From positions 62,001 through 126,000 of the forward strand of contig NZ_SRKZ01000008.1 of assembly GCF_004745865.1 (NCBI RefSeq): a DNA stretch of 64,000 bases, read 5' to 3'. Origin of the DNA: Hymenobacter wooponensis. Its GTDB lineage: Bacteria > Bacteroidota > Bacteroidia > Cytophagales > Hymenobacteraceae. Below, in pieces: positions 60,952 through 64,000 of this stretch. Numbering within the stretch: position 1 is the stretch's first letter; every line of letters starts with the position of its first letter. Made by a program: the position numbers and the translations under genes. Below the pieces are notes generated by a model that was not told where the DNA came from, made no database searches, and saw nothing but the letters and a program-made list of their open reading frames with translations.

Positions 60952-61881
60952 ATGATCAGAGGATTGCAGTTTAAATGGGCAATGTCGGCTATGGCAGGGC
61001 TGTTTTTTTCGGCTTCTACAGTTGCGCAACAGCCGAACTCCTTCCGTCAAAACGATCCTGCGCAACGGATACAGATTGCCCCCGAAAGTGTTATCAAAAG
61101 CTTCCGCGAGGCGGGCATGCAACCGGTCAACCATACCTTGACCCCCGCTGAAAAAGAAAAAGTCACGAAAGCATTTGCCCAGCTGCCCCCCCTGCATCAA
61201 CGCATTTTGAAACACCATTTGCAAAGCATCAGCTTCATGGATAACATGCCGAACACGGCATTAACTTCTGCGGTGGACACGGGCGGCGCAACGCAAATGT
61301 TCAACATTACTTTTCGTGCCAGCTTACTGAACGAGAACATTTCTCAATGGGCGACCTGGAAAGAAAATACGTGTTTCCGGCCGGAGGCGGACTCCGGCTA
61401 TAGCGTGCGCGTGGAAGGGGGCACTATGGACGCCATCGTGTATGTGCTGCTGCACGAGGCAACCCACGTGGTGGATGCGGTGCGTAATCTTACCCCGCAT
61501 CCTGCTCAGGCAAACGCCGTAGTGCCGCCGACCCCGTTTACCCAAGATATCTGGCGCTCGATGAATAGGCCCACTGAGTCATACGTTGATTCTTTACTAG
61601 ACAAAACCCGTTTTCGGAGTGGAAACCCGCTACCAATCCGGCGGGCGCCGGAAGTGTATGCACGGCTGGCGAAGACGCCGTTTCCTTCTTTGTATGCCAT
61701 GGCGGCCTGGTCGGAGGATATTGCCGAGCTCGTGACCATTTATCACCTCACCGCAAAAATGAAGCAGCCATTTTATATCGTCGTGAGTAGAAACGAAGTA
61801 GAGTTGGCCCGATTTGAACCCATGAAACAGGTGCTGGTAAAGCGGCGATTACAGCAGCTTACCCCTTTTTACAAGCGGTAA
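60952..61881 (+). CDS. Exported putative zinc metallopeptidase (HExxH)
   Basis: A 309-residue protein from the ATG at 60952 with a signal peptide (AMSAMAGLFFSASTVAQQ, cleavage near residue 26). VYVLLHEATHVVDAV holds a zincin HExxH motif (H168, E169, H172). A downstream AAWSEDIAELVTIYHL near residue 270 offers a third ligand. No known peptidase family was recognised, and several proteins with this motif are not proteases. It lies 115 bp after the acyltransferase and 148 bp before the alpha/beta hydrolase on the same strand. Its targets are presumably periplasmic or extracellular. Confidence 0.7.
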   Translation: MIRGLQFKWAMSAMAGLFFSASTVAQQPNSFRQNDPAQRIQIAPESVIKSFREAGMQPVNHTLTPAEKEKVTKAFAQLPPLHQRILKHHLQSISFMDNMPNTALTSAVDTGGATQMFNITFRASLLNENISQWATWKENTCFRPEADSGYSVRVEGGTMDAIVYVLLHEATHVVDAVRNLTPHPAQANAVVPPTPFTQDIWRSMNRPTESYVDSLLDKTRFRSGNPLPIRRAPEVYARLAKTPFPSLYAMAAWSEDIAELVTIYHLTAKMKQPFYIVVSRNEVELARFEPMKQVLVKRRLQQLTPFYKR

Positions 61882-61950
61882 ATTCACCTTTCGGGAAAAA
61901 TGTACCTGACACCCGGCCTTTTATCCATTCTTCTGGGGAAGTAAAGCTGC

Positions 61951-61958
61951 CACCTTTG
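61951..61958 (+). promoter_or_regulatory. Possible internal promoter -7 element
   Basis: CACCTTTG, one mismatch from TAnnTTTG, lies 71 bp upstream of the alpha/beta hydrolase start. It may give the last two genes their own transcript. Confidence 0.3.
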
Positions 61959-62029
61959 CAAGGTCGAAATACAACGACAATTTGCTAACGGTTAGCAGGT
62001 TACCTCACCAAACCAACGGTACTACCCAG

Positions 62030-62935
62030 ATGAAAACAATTGCCTTGACCATCGTCTTCCTGTTCACTTTTGTCCAAAGCCAACTCCTTTTTGCCCAAAG
62101 CCGCAAGCCGGCCGCCTGGGGAAGAGAAGAATACATTGAGGTAGAAAAAAATGTAAAACTTCACGTCATCGACCTTGGCCAAGGCCAGCCTGTGGTACTG
62201 ATCCACGGATGGCCGCTGAACAATGAGATGTACGAATATCAATACCAGTACCTGGTTGAAAAAGGGTTCCGGGTCATTGGCATTTCCCTCCGCGGGTTCG
62301 GGAAATCAGACCGGCCCTACGGAAAATACGATTTCGATACGTTCTCCGATGACATCAAGGTCGTGTTGGAAAAACTTAAAATCGAGCAGGCCACGCTGGG
62401 TGGATTTTCCATGGGCAGCGCGGTAACCTTACACTTTGTGACTAAATATAATGGGGCCCATATCAAGAAATTAGCCCTATTCGGCGCAACCGGCCCCTCC
62501 TGGAAACAGCGCGAAGGCTACCCGTACGGCATCACCGACCAGGGCGCCGCTGAGCTGATTAAGCAAACTAAAACGAACCGGGAGCAACTGGTGGCAGGTT
62601 TTGGAAAGGCCTTTGAAGGTCAGGAGGGCAGCCTTTCGCCAGCATCGATCAAATGGCTGGAAAGCATTAACCTGAATGCCTCCCCTTACGCTACTACCCA
62701 GGCTATTAGCGCGTTGCGTGAGCTGGACCTTCGTTCTGCGTTGTCAAAAATCAACATGCCTGTCGCCATATTCCACGGAGTAAACGACAAATTATGTGCC
62801 TTCGCCCAGGCCGAACAACTCAACAAAGCCATCAAAGGGTCTTACATCGTCAAGTTTGAGAAAGGTGGGCACGGGTTCTTCCTGGAAGAAATGGATAAGT
62901 TCAACGCGGAGCTGGAAAAATTCGCCAGAGATTAA
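62030..62935 (+). CDS. Exported alpha/beta hydrolase
   Basis: A 301-residue hydrolase from the ATG at 62030 with a signal peptide (MKTIALTIVFLFTFVQSQLL, cleavage after FAQ). The oxyanion motif is VVLIHGWPLN near residue 57, the nucleophile elbow GGFSMGSAVT (S127), the acid in FHGVNDKL near residue 253 and the catalytic His in KGGHGFFLEE near residue 282. LRGFGKSDRPYG near residue 88 is typical of haloperoxidase- and esterase-like members. It could cleave an ester formed by the neighbouring acyltransferase, or the substrate of the monooxygenase; this is inference from context. Confidence 0.9.
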   Translation: MKTIALTIVFLFTFVQSQLLFAQSRKPAAWGREEYIEVEKNVKLHVIDLGQGQPVVLIHGWPLNNEMYEYQYQYLVEKGFRVIGISLRGFGKSDRPYGKYDFDTFSDDIKVVLEKLKIEQATLGGFSMGSAVTLHFVTKYNGAHIKKLALFGATGPSWKQREGYPYGITDQGAAELIKQTKTNREQLVAGFGKAFEGQEGSLSPASIKWLESINLNASPYATTQAISALRELDLRSALSKINMPVAIFHGVNDKLCAFAQAEQLNKAIKGSYIVKFEKGGHGFFLEEMDKFNAELEKFARD

Positions 62936-63027
62936 GTAACCGCTTTCCCAGTGCAGCGAACCATCGCTTCACCGGGAAAGCGGAGTCGAAACAGAAAAAT
63001 CCCTGCTATTCGCTAGCGTACCTCGCC

Positions 63028-63873
63028 ATGAGCACAACCGTTTTCAACAACAGTTTAAAGACGTTGGGCCTGCTGCTGGTTAGTCAGGCGCAAACCCACG
63101 CCATCAACGGACCAGCCTATAAGGAATACATCAAGATCCTGTATCTGCCGGCTGGCTACAAGATTAAAGTGGATTTTACCTGCTACGACACGCAGCAACC
63201 AACCTTATTTTTTGTCAGCCCGAATCAATATCTGGAACTGCAAGCAACTGGCCAGGAACGCGGGTACTTCATTTTCTACAACCGCGATTTTTACTGCATC
63301 CAGATCCATGACCAGGAAGTTGCGTGTGATGGGTTACTGTTTAACAACAGCCGGAATATGCCCAAAGTGGAGCTTTCGGAGGTTGAAAACGCTTTCCTGA
63401 GCGGGCTATTCCAAGAAATGCTCGAGGAGTTCAACCTAAATGACCACTCATTGGAAGAGATGGTCCGCACCTACCTCAAACAATTACTTATCCGCGCGAC
63501 GCGCTCGTGGAAAAGACAACACTTGACCACTGAAGTAACGGATCAACAAACCGAGCTGGATTTTTTTCGCAAGTTCACCCGGCTCGTCGAAGAGCATTAC
63601 AAGGTCAAACACACCGTCGCTGATTACGCCGATTTACTGTGCATGGCCCCGAAAACCATCACCCACAAATTCAACCGCTTGCGGTTGCCGCAGCCCAATG
63701 AGGTGATCAAGAACCGGATTATGCTGGAAGCAAAGCGGCTGCTGGCTCATACTTCCCTCACCGCAAAAGAAATTGCCTACACGCTTGGGTACGATGACCC
63801 GGCCTATTTCAGTCGACTTTTTATGACCAAAACCGGCGAATCGCCGTCCAGTTTCAGGGCAAGCTTTGTCTAA
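63028..63873 (+). CDS. AraC family transcriptional regulator
   Basis: A 281-residue regulator with an N-terminal cupin-like sensor (IKILYLPAGYKIKVDFTCYD, FISPNQYLEL-type segment FFVSPNQYLELQATG). The C-terminal AraC DNA-binding domain covers residues about 185-280 (VADYADLLCMAPKTITHKFN, then AKEIAYTLGYDDPAYFSRLF and ESPSSFRASF). It closes the plus-strand run behind the hydrolase (92 bp). It is of a different AraC subfamily from the regulator at 57170, so the cluster is bracketed by two distinct regulators. The remaining 127 bases of the window show no gene. Confidence 0.92.
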   Translation: MSTTVFNNSLKTLGLLLVSQAQTHAINGPAYKEYIKILYLPAGYKIKVDFTCYDTQQPTLFFVSPNQYLELQATGQERGYFIFYNRDFYCIQIHDQEVACDGLLFNNSRNMPKVELSEVENAFLSGLFQEMLEEFNLNDHSLEEMVRTYLKQLLIRATRSWKRQHLTTEVTDQQTELDFFRKFTRLVEEHYKVKHTVADYADLLCMAPKTITHKFNRLRLPQPNEVIKNRIMLEAKRLLAHTSLTAKEIAYTLGYDDPAYFSRLFMTKTGESPSSFRASFV

Positions 63874-64000
63874 CGTTATATCATCGCGCGTTTATCCTGA
63901 AAGTCAAACCGGGGTATCGATTTGCCTGAACGCGATTTATGGGGAAGCTTACCACCCGGCACCGCGACAGCATCATAGCTTAGGTGCTGTCAAGTGCTAG

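Noticed and set aside
1..64000. tRNA, rRNA and insertion sequences with transposase genes
   Set aside because: No tRNA cloverleaf, rRNA segment or transposase was recognised by eye; a tRNA scan was not possible.

Overview
The window looks like chromosomal DNA of a GC-rich Bacteroidota of the Hymenobacter type. The signs are a SusC/RagA transporter, two proteins with type IX secretion (T9SS) C-terminal sorting domains, small lipoproteins of a family common in that group, and promoter elements of the TAnnTTTG type without Shine-Dalgarno spacing. This assignment rests on protein resemblance from memory; no search was run. No rRNA, tRNA or CRISPR array was seen.

Layout. (1) 1-14.4 kb is a polysaccharide utilisation locus for alpha-mannan or high-mannose glycan. 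On the minus strand it has a SusC porin (cut by the window edge), a sugar-porter MFS protein, a DeoR-type repressor and a mannose-6-phosphate-isomerase-like enzyme. On the plus strand it has a GH76 endo-mannanase with a T9SS tail, a GH92 exo-mannosidase lipoprotein and a glutaminase-like DUF4965 protein. A TTCGTTT/AAACGAA inverted repeat in the divergent promoter region is a candidate DeoR operator. (2) 15.4-19.4 kb holds ordinary accessory genes: an AraC regulator, a cupin, a quinone-oxidoreductase-like enzyme and an outer-membrane barrel. (3) 20.4-25.2 kb is a nucleotide-biosynthesis island, pyrB-pyrC then purE-purK. The two pairs resemble proteins of two different foreign phyla (Verrucomicrobia-like and Burkholderiales-like). 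A host-type promoter and an intrinsic terminator in the leader precede pyrB. (4) 25.4-32.1 kb mixes small genes with gene remnants (phosphate symporter, DUF1569, SDR, AraC). It includes an intact tetR-SDR operon with two palindromic operators. (5) 32.7-41.8 kb carries a multi-PAS histidine kinase, a DJ-1/PfpI protein with a small monooxygenase behind a perfect TGTGA-N6-TCACA site and next to a Crp/Fnr regulator, and a umuD-umuC cassette.

(6) 42.1-49.7 kb is a decayed integrated plasmid. It contains a frameshifted mobC and truncated relaxase, three 24-bp iterons, a broken conjugation-type ParA gene and a frameshifted Rep initiator remnant. The partition pair parA plus a small ribbon-helix-helix-like partner is intact, with a 330-bp array of ACATAC/GTATGT hexamers upstream that looks like the centromere. 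Then come gene-free DNA with a roughly 30-bp hairpin and an intact tyrosine recombinase. (7) 50-57 kb has frameshifted membrane-protein remnants, DUF72, an S41 peptidase, a Coa1-like protein, a lipoprotein and an SBBP-repeat T9SS protein. (8) 57.2-63.9 kb is a less GC-rich cluster flanked by AraC regulators: an FAD monooxygenase, a stand-alone condensation-type acyltransferase, an exported HExxH protein and an exported alpha/beta hydrolase. No described pathway was recognised for it.

The most promising items for something new are the AraC-flanked cluster at 57-64 kb, the partition system with its hexamer centromere surviving in a dead plasmid, and the two-donor pyrBC/purEK island.
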